From Escallonia rubra (Eukaryota; Streptophyta; Magnoliopsida; Escalloniales; Escalloniaceae): a DNA stretch of 64,000 nucleotides. Below the pieces are notes generated by a model. The model was not told the DNA's origin and ran no database searches. It saw only the letters and a program-made list of their open reading frames with translations. How positions within the stretch are numbered: the first letter of the stretch is position 1; every line of letters begins with the position of its first letter. Location: assembly GCA_033065855.1 (NCBI GenBank), contig JAVXUO010002995.1:211887-275886 (forward strand), in the 5' to 3' direction. A program made the translations under genes and the position numbers. Below, one piece after another: positions 22,921 through 36,115 of the stretch.

Positions 22921-23627
22921 CACCACTCCTTAATTGCATACAACTTGCAGACGGACCTTACTAAGGGTATATAAAGCTGTGCTACAAGCTGGTAGGGTGG
23001 GCTAGGGCTCAGATTGGTGTCAAGAATACCCGACAACAGTGTTTTTGGTGTGTAGATTTTCAAACAAACAAGGAAAAGGAAAGCAAACGATAACAAACCT
23101 TAGAATCTCGCTAAGGCTTTCTAGGAGTCTCACATAGAAGAGATTATTGGAATCTCACTACTGAAATAAAGCAAAAGCTGTTGTAATTCTATTACTTAGT
23201 CATATTGTCACAATAGCTCTTACAATAGTTATTTTTATAGAAGAAACAAAAGAGACATTTCATAGTAAGTAAAGGATTCCTATATTATAAAACCAGTAGA
23301 ATACTTAAACTAAAGACTCAACCTAATATAGTGACTACTCTTTCTAATTTATCATGTTATTCTTAATTTCTCACAAAAAGACTTCCCACACCCTTTAACC
23401 AATTTGAAAAAGTTATTGTATTATAAGCACTAGAGTAAAATGTACAAATGGTCACCGAATTATGACCCATTTTTCATGAAAGTCAACAAACTTTAATTTG
23501 TGCCATTTTGGCCACTGTACTCATAAATGTGTTCAATTTGACCATTTCATCGGCCGTAGTTAAATTCTCCCTGTTGTGTTGCGCACATGAGCCATCAAGT
23601 TGGGAGTAAATTGGTCACTTTACCTAA

Positions 23628-23633
<6 letters not shown>

Positions 23634-23685
<52 letters not shown>

Positions 23686-23696
23686 CAATTCTCCAT

Positions 23697-23732
<36 letters not shown>

Positions 23733-23824
23733 CCCCCCCCTCACCCCGGTTCTCCATTCTCTCTCTCTCTCTCTCCCCCCCCCCTCACCCCGGTTCTCCA
23801 TTCTCTCTCTCTCTCTCTCCCCCC
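23634..23824. repeat. (CT)n low-complexity block
   Basis: Long CT runs are separated by poly(C) and CACCCCGGTTCTCCATTCT units. Open frames through it are artefacts of the repeat. Confidence 0.95.
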
Positions 23825-25497
23825 CGGTTCTCCATTCCCAATATTCATAAATGTTAGATATTTCTCTTTCCTTTCCTTCTGTGTTTTTTCATCTCATCAC
23901 CACCATTCCTTGATCAACCATCAAAAGGGAAAGGTATCGTGGACAGTCATCGGTGCGGGCTTGGGTGATGGGTTCGTTGATGACGTGGGAGGAAGAAGAA
24001 GGAGGCCGCATGGGGGGTGGAGAGAGAGGGGGGGGGCGAGGGGTTGGCACTGGGCCGAGGGTGATGGTTGCGCTTGGTGGTGGCAGTCTTGGGGGAGAAG
24101 AGCAGAAGAGGAGGGGGAGATGGGACCAAGGGTGATGGCCATTCTCTTTCAAGCATACACAAACACACAGATCTACCACCAACAAATCTGTCATTTTCAT
24201 CGATACTGCCACCTTTCTCATTGATGTCATCGCGGCCAGCAACCCCTGTCGAGGTAGCCACCGTTCGCGCTGATCCTGCCACCACGCGGCCATCGTCCAC
24301 CGCCACCGAGTTCTCTGAAGAAAGATGAGGGATCTACTTTTTTTTCCTTTTCTTTTCTCAGATCAATTACCTGATTGTTATACAATAATCGTTTTTTAGA
24401 TTAATTTTTTGTAACTTTGATTGCGGTGGCTAGTTGGCGATGGTTTGATAGTGGTGATGAGCACTACAAGAAAACCCACTTTTAGCGAAGGAATTTTTCG
24501 TCGCTAAAAGTAGGTAATCTGTCGGTAAAGACTTTTAGCGACGGACTGTCCGTCGCTAAAAATCCCGTTGCTAAAAGATTAGCAACGGATTTCGGTAATC
24601 CGTCGGCAAAATTTTACTTTTACCGACGGAAATAATTACTTTTAGCGACGGAATTTTTCGTCGCTAAAAGAATTTTCTATATTTGGTCTAATTTTAGAAT
24701 TCTCAAAAACAATCTTTTAGCAACGGAATTTCCGTCGCTAAAAATCCGTCTCAAAAGTCTTTAGTGACATTAATTTCGTCGCTAAAAGTCTCTCTAAATC
24801 ATTTTCAAACAAAATTTTAACGGCACAATTTTGTTGCTAAAGGTCTCTAAAATATTTACCATTTTGTAGGACTTTTAGCGACGGAATTCCGTCGCTAAAA
24901 CCCAAAAGGGTTTTTTGTTTTTATAATCTTTAAATTGCCAAATCTGTTTCAAAAAATTAGTTCTAATCAACTAATCCATCAATAATTTAATTATTGAAAC
25001 TAGCATTCATCTTTATCAAATTTCAAGTAAAACAAATAAGAATTAAGTTAGATGTTCACTGAATATAATGTATAATATATTACATCGTACAATCTCAAAA
25101 AAAAAAATACAAGTTACATTGAAACTAAAAATATTATAAACCAAGGATTTGCTCCAAAGCCTGCACAAGGAAAAAAAAAATACAAGTTACTTAAAAATAA
25201 TTTGACTGCAATTAGTGATGAAATTGCCTGATAAAAAAAATCCTAATTTTATCATGTTTAATACAGTGACCAGGGAACAATTCCTTCAGTTCTAGAGAGA
25301 ATTTCTAAACTTTTGTCAAGTGATTGATGGTTGATGGCATATTCACTTGAAAAGATTTTTATGGAGTATCTAAGCACTAAACAAACTGAATATTATAGAG
25401 ACATCACATGGTGGACATACTCACGCCTACCATACCAGGAAACCTACCTCCAACTCCTACATCAAAATGAATATTATAGACCATGTTCACTAAAAAC

Positions 25498-25586
25498 TTG
25501 GGCTTTAATCGTAAGGACCCAATGGACCAGCATGCAGGTTTCCATCACCGTGTTTGGGCTTTAATCGTAAGGACCCAATGGACCAG
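25498..25586. repeat. 56-bp-spaced direct repeat in CACTA 1
   Basis: TTGGGCTTTAATCGTAAGGA and the 13 bases after it occur at 25498-25530 and again at 25554-25586 without change. Confidence 0.9.
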
Positions 25587-26564
25587 AGATGATATGTTGG
25601 ACCTAGGAAATGGCCCAAGAGACTTTAGCTGAAACGACAAATTGAGTAGTCAAAGCGGTCCAAAGGAAGGCCCAGTTCAGTAAGTTTAGATTTACGGCCT
25701 TCTTACTCATGGCCCTTCAATTTATTCGTAACCCAACCGATGTTAGCCCAACAAACTTTGGGTCCTGGATGCAGGCCTTCGAATCGGAACTGAAGGGGAA
25801 TGATAACCGCACTCCATATTTGTAACACGAATACTTCACTTTTTTCGCTACAAATTTATATTCATACTTTCTAATAATTTTTAACGACATTTGATATATT
25901 TAGTGTAGTTCAGATAGGTGTTGGCCAATAATATATGGCTATTAAGCAGCTTGATTAACAACAATTTATAGCAGGAAATAATCAATTCTCTATACTAGCT
26001 GCAACGCCGAACTGTTTCCAATAACTAACATTTGGATTTAATTACGGAAAAGTACTGCGTACAAGCTAATTGATCCGTCACTTAGCATCTGAATCTTAGA
26101 AAAATTGTCAAGCATATTACTTTTTGTGTGCATAAGGAGCAGAATGATAGTGCATGATGCATTGAACATTTAGTGCATCAGAACTTTTTTCTGGTAGTAA
26201 ATCAAAACTTCCTTCACAAACTAATCAGCCCTTATAAATGTGATACCCCAAAGAACAGCTATGCAGAATATGCTTTGATTACCAGTACTAGTAGAGAGGG
26301 AGAAAATCGAAAGCAACGAATCCAATCAAATTATCCTTTTGCTAAACTCAATGCATCTTCAGCAGAAAAAAAAAGAAAAAGAACTAACCACGCATTAGCT
26401 GGGGGGAGATGCTTATTCTCTTCATTATTTCGTCGTCAATGGAACTAAGCTCTCTATGTAGTTGCAAACTTCGGAAAAATAGTGGCCGGGACGTTTCTCG
26501 GGTGGCAAAAGTTCCGGTAAATTGTTGGAGCCACACAAGTACACAGGTTGGAAGTAATCTGCTC

Positions 26565-26726
26565 ACAATAGAGATCTGCGGGGCATGGGGTGCGCCAGTG
26601 GAGATGCGGTGGCCGGCAACAATAGAGATCTGCGGGGCATGGGATGCGGCAGTGGAGATGCGGTGGCCGGCAACAATAGAGATCTGCGGGGCATGGGGTG
26701 CGGCAGTGGAGGCGCGGCGCCGTCGC
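26565..26726. repeat. 54-bp tandem repeat, three copies, in CACTA 1
   Basis: The unit begins ACAATAGAGATCTGCGGGGC at 26565, 26619 and 26673. The 18-codon period keeps frames open on both strands (for example TIEICGAWGAPVEMRWPA). No evidence of function. Confidence 0.9.
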
Positions 26727-26830
26727 GGCTGTAGCAGCCGGACGTGAGTGGCTGTTACGTCGGCGGGGCGAACCTAGCTGCTGGCGGCAGCGGAGCTGTG
26801 GTGGCGTGGGTGGCATGGGGGTGCGGTAAT

Positions 26831-26847
26831 GGGGGGGGGGGGGGGGG
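26831..26847. repeat. 17-base poly(G) tract
   Basis: 17 consecutive G residues lie inside CACTA 1. Confidence 0.9.
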
Positions 26848-27591
26848 TTGTAGAGAGAAGAGAGAGAGGCAGAGAGAAAATAGGGAAAGAAGGCAGGGGA
26901 GAAAAGAAAAGAATTAGGGTTTGTGTCTATTTAGCTAACTTTTAGCGACGGATTTTTTCCGTCTTTAAAAGTCCGTCGCTAAAAGTTATTAAAAATTTTC
27001 AAATAAATGGGCTTTTACCGACGGAATAAATCCGTCGCTAAAAGTAATTTAAAATTTATTTTTTTAAAAAAAAAGTTTTTCAAAAGAGGAAGAATTTCAC
27101 AAATTCAAATTAACGACGGATTTACCGTCGGTAAATGTCCGTCGCTTAAAATATTTACCGACAGAATATTCCGTTGGTAATCTCTTTAGCGACGGATATT
27201 TACCGACAGACATATTCGTTGCTAAAAGTGCTTTTAGCGACGGAAATTGGTCCGTCGCTAAAAACTGTTTTTCTTGTAGTGGAGGTAGTGAAGGTTTGGG
27301 TCGGCAGGTAGTGGTAGAGAGAGAAAAACTTGGGTAACCAAAAAAAAGAAAAAAGGAAAGGCCATATGAGAAGAATAGAAACAAACTGAATGAAGAGACG
27401 ATTTTGCCCCCGTTTTGAGGCTTCATGTGTGGGTCACATGCTTATTTAATGGGAAGAATTAAAGCCAGCTAACAGAATGACCTAATTAAACACATTTGTG
27501 AGTATAGTCACCAAAATGGCACAAATTAAAGTTAAGTGACTTATGTGAAAAAAATGGGTCATAGTTCAGTGACAATTTGTGTCTTTTACTC

Positions 27592-29921
27592 TAAGCATTA
27601 TTGTGAGATTGTGTGCGTTTATAATTTCAAATAAGAAATAAACAACTTTCGTAGGTGGGTGGAAATAGCTTTCCAATAATTCATTTGTATATTATAATTA
27701 CTTACAAATAAAACTTATATTAACATTACCTTTTTGAATATGAACATTAAAAAAATTATTTATGAAATGTCCTTTACGGTTATTTTGTTATAATAGAGCT
27801 GATTTAAGCACTTTTATTAAATTTCATGGGCGCATCACGCATAAAGATATTTATTAAAGGTGCTTGTCCTAGAAGTACGAAGGTTACAAGATAACGACGA
27901 TTTTTGATTTTCCATCAATTATTTTTTTGATGTTAACTTTGCGCTGACAAACATATGTAAGCAGTCCAAGAACTCTCTCGCTAAGAGGGGCGACAAATAC
28001 GAGAAAATCCTTTCCACTGCTACACCTCTAACTCTTCTCCATCTTCATCACCACCGCCGGTATTTCTAGTGGGTGGTGACGCGGTAGCATAAATATGATA
28101 GCCTAGGATTTTGTTTGGGGTTTGGAGGCTTCGGCGAGTTGGACGATCGTTGTTGTTGTGATGGATCGCAATCGGTGAGCTATGGTCATCCTTGTTTCCG
28201 GCGTCGGCAATGGGTTGGTGATTGAAGTTGGGATAAGCTGTCGGTGTTCATAGGTGCTCCATGGTTGGGTTGTGGTGGCCAAAGGGTGCGAGTGAACTTG
28301 TTGTTGGGGTTGACCTTGATCGATAGTTTTGGTCGTTGATTGCCGGTTTTCTCTATCAGAATTGTGGGTGCGCTCTACCTGCTTTTGAGAAGGTGGGTGA
28401 GTCTAGGCTTGGTTTACTTCCTTCTAGGGTTTATTCCCCCCCCCCCCCCCCCCAGTTGATCTCCCTCCCCCTTGCTTTAGAAAGGTTGGTGGTTGTGTTT
28501 GGCAATGGAGTAGTGTCTGCACTCTAGGTGGTTAGGTTGTTAAGGCTGCTAATGAGTCGGCGGGGGTTGCCGCAGGTGACGACTGTGTTTGTCGGGTGTG
28601 GACCTCCTCTGCTTGGCTTTTGTGAAGATGGTGATTTCGGCGGGGCTATAGATGTCTAGGGTTTTCGGCAGGCATCTTTGGTTTGGGGGGAAATCTGTTG
28701 TTGTTTTGGTTGGGGTCCTCTGGGGCTTGGCAGCGAATTGATGGCCTGAGAAGGTGGGATTTCGGCGCCGGCGGGGACAAGTATCTAATCAGTGGGTTGG
28801 TGGCTGGCAATGGTGTAGCGCTGTTAGATTTTAATTGACTGATTTTAATTTGGTATTATTTTGTTTTAGTTAGTATTTATCTAGTTTTGGTTAATTTTTA
28901 TCCTAGTTTTCTCTTGTTTTTGTTGCCTAGATTAGCTTGTTACTTTATTTTTGTTTTTCTTGTTTATCTTTTGATAACTCACTTGGATGGAAATGTCATC
29001 CATTTAATCTGTCTTTTACTTTTTAGTTACTCCTTGTACATTCAGTCTCAAAACATATCTTGATATATATATTTTTGACTATTCTCAAAACTTCAGAAGT
29101 TGATGAGGAACAGGAACGCTAGTGAAGATTTTTTTGTTTTGGTACAAAACGCTGGTGAAGATGCATGCAACGCTTCTGTGGCTTGTCTGTTGATGAGCGC
29201 AAAAGTCAGAAGTCAACAGTAAAACGAAATCAACAGGAATAGACATTATTACCAAAAAAAAAAAACAGGAATAGACATTAGAATCAACTATGGTTCTTAC
29301 GGTATCATGCAAATGACCAACACCACCAACTCCGTCAAGTTTAGAATTCTTCGAAGAAATAGCAACCTCTCGGCGTTGCTTGCGTTTTGAAACAGGTTTT
29401 GAAGTGAGTTACTGTTCAGAGAGATCGCTAAGATCAACCACCGCTCATCAATCATAATGGACGTAGCTTGTTAGACTAAACGATATAGCACCACCACTTT
29501 ACCATGCTTATTTGATTTTCGCAACCAAGCATCAGTGCTAAGGTAGTGTAGCCTTACACAACCTCAGGTGGCGCTCTTCGAGACACTGATAATCACAAAA
29601 ACAGTAATTGTCACACCCATTCATGCTGCCATCGGACTTGTCATCCCAGACATCGAGGGCTCTTATAATTATCTTAATTCTTGCTTGTTTACTTGTGCAA
29701 ATAAAGTTTTTTGAAGTTCAACAAAAGACTAGTTTAGCTCAAAAGAGGGCATGAAATGTCGGAGTTCTTAACCATTCTTGCCTTACATTATCAGTAGTTC
29801 ACTCCCTAGGCTTTAGCAAGTGGTACTACATAGAAAGGATGATGTCAACCTCGCAACCAACCACACTATATTCACCATGACTAACATAGCCAAAGATGAA
29901 AGTACGAGTACCAATCTGCGT
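27592..29921. other. Non-coding stretch with a G/T-rich block and poly(C)
   Basis: No gene was recognised. 28000-28850 is G/T-rich and includes an 18-base poly(C) tract (28436-28453). The part near 29300-29921 may include the 3' UTR of the LLP homologue. Confidence 0.4.
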
Positions 29922-32900
29922 TTACACGTTGTGCTTCCTCCTGATCTTGCCCTTGCCATGACCCTTCCTCTTAGCGATTTTGATTTTCTTTTTCATCTTT
30001 TTCCCCAAAGGCTTTAGCGATCTCATGCTTTGTTTGCCGTCAGCCATCTCAATATCTGTTTGAAAGATTAACATATTTAGCGTATACAATATCTAAAATA
30101 CATGTAGAAAGAAGTTCATACGGACGCAAAGGAAACATGTACTGATTCCACCAGAGAACGGAATTGGAAAAGAGAAGTAAAGAACAGCGGATATCAAAGT
30201 CCACACGAATACCTTATGAGAGAATCAACAACACAACTTCCTAATTTTTTGAGGTGCTATCTAAAATAGGCATCTCGCGGTGAGTTAAAAATTGGATGCT
30301 GAAATAGCATGTGCAGGGACCGTGAGTATACACCCAAACCCCATCAGTATTCATCATTAATTTAAGCTTGCCATTGCAACATCATTGGCATATAGTACTG
30401 GGAGGCGGTTAAGAACTCTACCACATTATACCTCGTTGTAGACATATTTAAACAAGCAGACAAACACGTCCCTATCCTTTCTAATTTGGGTAAATAGCAT
30501 CCAGCCACCAATAGTCTTCCCTTTTTTCATAGTTCGAAACCTGAGGTTTCAATTCAAGCAACTAATACCCTGAGGTTATGAAATAGTTGCAACTGGGTCG
30601 CAAATCGAAAGACGGTCAAGAAACCCCGATGGAAATTAACATGTGAATTCTACTTAAGTTGAACAATGAAAAATACAAATAAAGATCAAGTATTCAACCA
30701 CCTGTCAAAATACCATTGACCTTGATGCTTAACAAAAGCCATTCCGACATTTTTAGGGCCAAATTAAATCCAAGATATTCAATATCCTCTCTGCTTGACA
30801 TATACCATGATTCACCTCTGTGACCAGCCATGACTACAACCACCCTACCCTTGTCAGCCATTACAAAGGTACCACCGACTCACTTCCCATGCCCCATGGC
30901 CACATCACCAACCCACCACCATAATCACTCTTCAAGACACCTCAAACACATCAGTATCAAAGCCACTGCTATCTGAAACCATCACCACAGCCTGCCATTA
31001 TAATGCTTAGTTCATCTCTCTCTCCGGCCACCCCGTAATATCTCATTTGTGGTCACCGCTTATGTCAGATTCCGACCAACCACAACAATCTCCTTCCTGG
31101 ATCTACCGACTAAAAACACCACTTTATCAATCCAACTCAAACTGGTTCAGAAATTCAAGCCATTCTAACTAATGTTCTTTTGTTGGTCAAATTCTAACCT
31201 TTTGCTTGTAATTTCAGAGAAATGGAAGTTTCTTTTTTCCACTTATAACTATCTAGAACCCGTTACAAATAAAACTAGATCTATTATCAAGTGAAAGATT
31301 ACAGATCTGAAACTCGAGGATTGACATATTCTTGCTCTCTCCAGATTGGGAAGGAAAACTTCCAAGTTGTACTGAGTCTTGCTTGCAGCGAGTTGTATTC
31401 TGTCATGTGCCTTTGTTGTTGGATTGGACAGCAAGGCGGGGAGAGGTTATAAGTCTCAGAAGAGAGCAATTGGAAAGGAAAATCCAAGGCATTGTGGCTT
31501 AAGGAGGGGGATAGGAACACTAAGTTTTTCCATCTTATCGCTAATGCTCACAAAAAATTTAACCCAATAGGTAAAATCAAGATTGATGGGACAGATTTGT
31601 CTTCGGAGAGAGAAGTTCAGGTCGGCATTGCTAACTTTTACTGCTCGTTATTTTCACACACTGCTTTGGAGAGGCCTAGGTTGAAGGGGATGGAATGCAA
31701 CTCTCTGGACCTTGCTGATAGTTTATGGCTTGAGCATTCTTTCGAGTAAGAGGATATAGTTTCAGCTTTGAAGGACATGGACGGAGAGAAAGCACCTGGC
31801 CAGATGGGTTCTCTGCAGCCTTTTTCCAGCACAGCTGGTCAGTTGTGAAGGTAGATATATTAGCTTTCTTTGAGGAGTTTCGTGATCGTGGGTCTTTTAA
31901 GAAATCTTTAAAACCGCCTTTATTTCCTTGATTCCAAAGAGAGGTCAGAGGACATTAAAGATTATCACCCTACTAGTCTTGTGGGTGGTGTGCACAAGCT
32001 CTTGTCTAAGGTGCTGACCATCTGTCTCAAAATGTTTTGTGGAAAGTAATTTAGATTCCCAAAATGCTTTTGTTAGGGGTACGCAAATTCTTGACGCCAT
32101 TCTGATAGCTAATGTGTGTGTGGGATCTAGCTTGAGACATGGAGAACCGGGCTTGATTTGTAAGCTCCATATTAAGAAGGCATATGACCATGCTAACTGG
32201 GACTTTTTAATGAGGAAGATTGGCTTGGGGGAGAAATGGAGGGCTTGGTTACAGTGTTGCATTTCAACAGTGAAGTATTCAGTGTTGGTGAATGTTTCTC
32301 CAACCGGTTTCTTTCCTTCTTCTAGGGGCTTGCGGCAAGGCAATCCTTTCTCTCCGTCTCTATATTTGTGATGGAACCTCTAAGTAGGCCGATTATCATA
32401 CTGTGGAAGGGTGTTTTACTAAAGGTTTTTGAGCACGGGTCACTGTTGAGTCTGAAGTGGTTGTGTCTCATTTTCTGTTCATCGATGACACTACCTTCTT
32501 TCACGATGCGAAGTGGTTGGACTACATGACTGAATGTCGGTGTACTAGTTCTCTAAAATCATGTAAACAAACACACTTTTTTTATTTACTTTATTCGAAA
32601 CTCACAAACAAGAGGCAACAAAGTGATCATCTTGCTTTATTAGAACTCAAAAACAAGAGACAGAAAAGTTATTTTCTATCCTTTCTTCATTAACCTCTCT
32701 TTTCTTTTCTTTTCTTTCTAGCAAACTCACAAACAGACCCCAAGTCATTGTGTATTTTTCCTTTCTCCATGTTAGTTAGCCGACAAGTAAAGAAGAGAAA
32801 GGGGCTCCTCTGCTCCGCCACCATTCCGACACCATTCTTGTTTTCCCCAATATCTTCCCAAACCAAAATTTCTGGTACCCATTAGTATTTTGAAATGGCA

Positions 32901-35900
32901 AAAATGCATTCTACAACCTATGGTTTGACACTTTTGGCAAATGAAACCCTGAGCTTTCAAATCTACTTAGCACAGACACGGTCGGCACCAAAGCTGACGA
33001 GACACTAGACATCGCAATTTTCAAAATAACAATTTTTGGACACCGCTAAATATCTATGTATATTTTATTTATTGGCATGTTAATAAAATCTTCAAGCACA
33101 TTCCGCCCCTTATGAAAAACTAAAACAACAACTAAAAACCCACAGAGAAATATCATACTTGACATCGAGTTATTGTAGATAATAAGGTAGTCCAAAATCC
33201 CATGAAAACAAGCTAAAAAGAGAAGGGCAATAGCTTTCATCTCTTTCATCCACCAAGATTCAATCGATATCAATTGCTTCATCACGTTTATTGTCCTATG
33301 GACCTCCATCATCAACCTCTTCCCAGCACAAGTTCATTAATTGAGAGATTCGTCTTCTACATTAGATTACCTTCGTCAAGGAGCCCCATCTCCCCCTACG
33401 TTAGATTGTCTTCTACCTGAATTGTAGTCGTTTTTACTCTATTTCTTCTTTCATTTTATCACCACCTCAAGATCTCGTCGTTGCCTCACCGATTCTCAAC
33501 AACAGCATCATCATCTTTGAGGAGCAACCTCAAGCTACAACCATCTGCTAAAATAAACCACAAAAACCCTACATCCACCAACAGATCTCAAGTGGAAAAC
33601 TGTATCGTCATTGCCGTCGATGCCGTCTCCGTCCTCACCAACATCAGCCCAATTTCTCCTGTTGTGATATTGAACACCCAAATCACCAAAAATCAAGCAA
33701 TCCATCTGAAACCCTATTAAGACCCTACACAAAACCACCGCAATTTTTGAAACTCAGTCCACAAATATTTGTTTTGATGACTCAATCCCTAGCATGGGGT
33801 CATCCCAATTTAGGTTATTTGATTTGCGACATCATTGTAGTCATCAGCCGGTCGTTGCTAAATGGGGTTAGTAAATTGTGTATGGGCTCCTCGCTGGCAA
33901 CGGTGGAAAGTGGTAGTTGTTTTGGATGGCGGTGGTTTTTATGGTGATGGTTTAACTTGTCTTGGCGAGGGGTTATGGTTATGGAGCTGGCATAGGTGAA
34001 TAAGTGATGGGTTAGCAGAGGCAGCCGGCGGTAACTTGGTGATGGGTGGCGACGGTAGGTTGATTGTTGTCATGGGTGGTCACAACGGCAGGTTGTGTTT
34101 CTGGTTAATAATTTTTTTATGGTGGGTAAAGTGGGTGGTTGGAGATCTCGGTGGAGGTGATGGCAATGGTGTAGTACTGATGACGGAATTTCAGAGCCTG
34201 GATCTGAAGGTCAGTGTCATTGGGGTGGGGGCTGTAACGGTTGATTTAGGCTTTCGGAAGTGGTGGTTGTGGGTGGTGCCAATGGGAGTGGTGGTGGCAG
34301 TGTTCTCGAAGGATGACATACGGTGGTTAAAACTTCTTGAGAGAAATGGGAAAAAAATTACTGAAAAAATGGAAAAACAAACATTGAATTTTCCAATTGG
34401 ACCAATAAAATTTACAGAACTGTTAAATAAAGAGTGCTTAATTTCCAATCGTGGATAGAAAATGTAGACATCCGTCCACGAAACTGTAATGGTAGGTTGA
34501 TTTTGGGTCTAGTTGCTCTATTTTTATAACCTTAATGGGTTAATTATACAATGTAGAACCAGAGTCTTAATTGCCAAAAACGGGCAAACTATAGGGGTTG
34601 AACGCCATTTAGCCTTTTAAAATTCGTTATTGTTTTCTGCTCAGCACCAGATCTTCTTCCTTTTCAACTGGGCTAAGGGTAATAACTCCTATGTATCCTT
34701 TCGTGAATTTTGCACTTCTTGACTGATGATGATTTTGTACCGGGGTTGTGCCCCCTTTGGCCCCTTTGCTGATAATATCATACTTATAAAGGATGACCTT
34801 TAATCCCTTAACCCTTTTCCATAGTTCAGATTTGATCGGCTAATATACTAAGATTGTACAACTCGCATCGGATTCTTCCATTTCGGAAGTAATACAATTT
34901 TAGAGGCACAAAAGACACGCTATCGAGAGGGAAAGCAAAAGCGCCAAAATATTATAATTATAAATTCATTGAGTCTCTCAGAATCCATGGAGATTAAGAT
35001 TTAACTCCTTCCTCGCCTCCAATGTTTATTTGACATGACTCGTTGGCGGTGATTTCAATCATATCATCGTGCAATTGGTGTGGATTAGGACCTCGATTTG
35101 GATTGACTTGTGATTGACATAGCTTGGAAAGAGAGTAGTAGTAGGTTTCAAGAATATGCTTTCAGGCCAGGGAAAAACAAGAATAACTCAAGAGCCGCCA
35201 TTAATAGGATGCTTATCTTAAGCAAAATAGGGAGGTCATTGTTAGCCTCCTACTGAAATATATGGGGAAACCAAAACAAGGAAACACATAGTACGCATTC
35301 CCTTATCCGTGAAAATATATCAGACATCCTAGAGTGCATGGCCACGCACGAGATTATCAGTTTTGAGAATTTATTGCACTTATTCCATCCTATTATACCT
35401 TGTAAAAAAGCATAGTATAGCAAAGACTCATTCTTATAATGAAACAGAGGCAGCACACAGCCTGCACATTTTTCAAGGATACAAAAGGCATCATTAACGC
35501 ATATACACACCCTAATCCTAGAATTCAAAGTAGTATGCAAGTTGTCACAGAATTCCAAATCCCGCATCCGAAAGTGAAATTGTAGGCTATAAATTAACAC
35601 ACAAAGACACCTCAATCGCAGGAGTTCAGAAGAAAGAAAAAAAGGTAAACCCCCATTTCATAGTTAGTAAGCCCTCCGACTTCTTGCAAGGTTCTGGGCT
35701 AGAACTCTTAACACCTAAAACTGTACTTGGAGAAGTATGTGTTGTTTGACAAGTCAAACCAGGTAAAAACTACGAGTCAGTACACATGATCCAATTCAAT
35801 TCGAGTAACTCGTAAAAAGTCAAACAGACAAAATTACAAATCAAAGGAAAGGGGGCTATAGTTTAACGGCGTACCCATGTCAGCAGCGGCAGCGTCGGCT

Positions 35901-36115
35901 CTGTTGGCCGCGGCGTTGGTGATCAGCTCCATGGCAGCGGTCGCGATGTCGTCGTTTTTGCTCTTGGTGGGACGAACTGGGAGCTTAGGGGCGTTGAGCG
36001 CGGCTTCCTGCGCCACTAGCTTGGCGGCTTCTTTCTTCTCGTAAATGGGTTCTACAATCTCTCTCCTTATGGCTCTCAGCCTCTTCTCCCTCTTCGATCT
36101 CATCGACTTCGCCAT
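29922..36115 (-). CDS. LLP homologue (DUF2423 nucleolar protein), two exons, 5.8-kb intron
   Basis: Join complement(35875-36115, 29922-30055) gives 124 aa. Exon 1 opens [20 protein letters not shown], the signature start of the LLPH/LAPS18 (DUF2423) family of small nucleolar proteins tied to ribosome assembly. Exon 2 reads [15 protein letters not shown] and ends in a lysine/arginine-rich tail ([21 protein letters not shown]), as plant members do. Donor ACATGG/GTACGC and acceptor TTTCAAACAG/ATATTG restore the frame across the join (ADM then DIEMADG). Both exons are intact. The intron (30056-35874) contains a LINE relic and a decayed MULE. A CACTA element begins about 310 bp upstream of the ATG. 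Without splicing, exon 1 would read through to a short spurious tail near 35834. Expression is unproven. Confidence 0.85.
30056..31300. other. Intron of the LLP homologue, non-repeat part
   Basis: No second gene was recognised between the exon 2 acceptor and the LINE relic. It contains the acceptor side of the intron. Confidence 0.5.
31440..32530 (+). pseudogene. L1-type LINE reverse transcriptase relic
   Basis: Plus-strand frames read [20 protein letters not shown], then a stop, [14 protein letters not shown] (family DKAPGPDGF), [59 protein letters not shown] and [19 protein letters not shown]. These are the RT blocks of plant L1-type LINEs in order. The catalytic FADD is FIDD here. Several frameshifts and stops make it dead. 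It lies antisense inside the LLP intron. Its endonuclease is absent; the fragment at 10634 is unlinked. Confidence 0.9.
32891..34617. mobile_element. Decayed MULE with diverged TIRs
   Basis: Left GCATTCTACAACCTATGGTT and (reverse complement) right GCGTTCAACCCCTATAGTTT continue with similar TTTTTGGCAA blocks for roughly 60 bp. No clear TSD remains. The interior is GGT-rich without a recognised gene. It lies within the LLP intron. Confidence 0.5.
34618..35874. other. Intron of the LLP homologue, donor-side part
   Basis: No second gene was recognised. Minus-strand open stretches near 35250-35615 show no family. Confidence 0.5.

Larger units (their letters stand above)
24462..27281. mobile_element. 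CACTA element 1 (non-autonomous), 2820 bp
   Basis: It begins CACTACAAGAAAACCC, ends TTTTTCTTGTAGTG, and has a 3-bp duplication GAG on both sides. About 400 bp at each end are dense in subterminal repeats of TTTTAGCGACGGA and its complement. These are binding sites for the TNPA-type protein in related elements. The interior has no TNPD transposase. It lies inside the MULE at 23433-27591. Confidence 0.95.
23433..27591. mobile_element. Mutator-like (MULE) element with long TIRs, carrying a nested CACTA
   Basis: Terminal inverted repeats of roughly 190 bp start GAGTAAAATGTACAAATGG on the left and GAGTAAAAGACACAAATTG on the right (reverse complement). The flanks are 9-bp duplications TAAGCACTA and TAAGCATTA, with one mismatch. 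Long TIRs and a 9-bp TSD identify a MULE. Without the CACTA at 24462-27281 the MULE is about 1.3 kb and encodes no transposase. Confidence 0.9.

Noticed and set aside
23587-24328. Several overlapping frames rich in Ser/Leu or Arg/Glu and Pro
   Set aside because: They arise from (CT)n and G-rich sequence inside the MULE, with frames open on both strands and no family.
35250-35615. 121-codon minus-strand frame in the LLP intron
   Set aside because: On the sense strand of the gene but without family similarity or splice signals that fit the DUF2423 protein.
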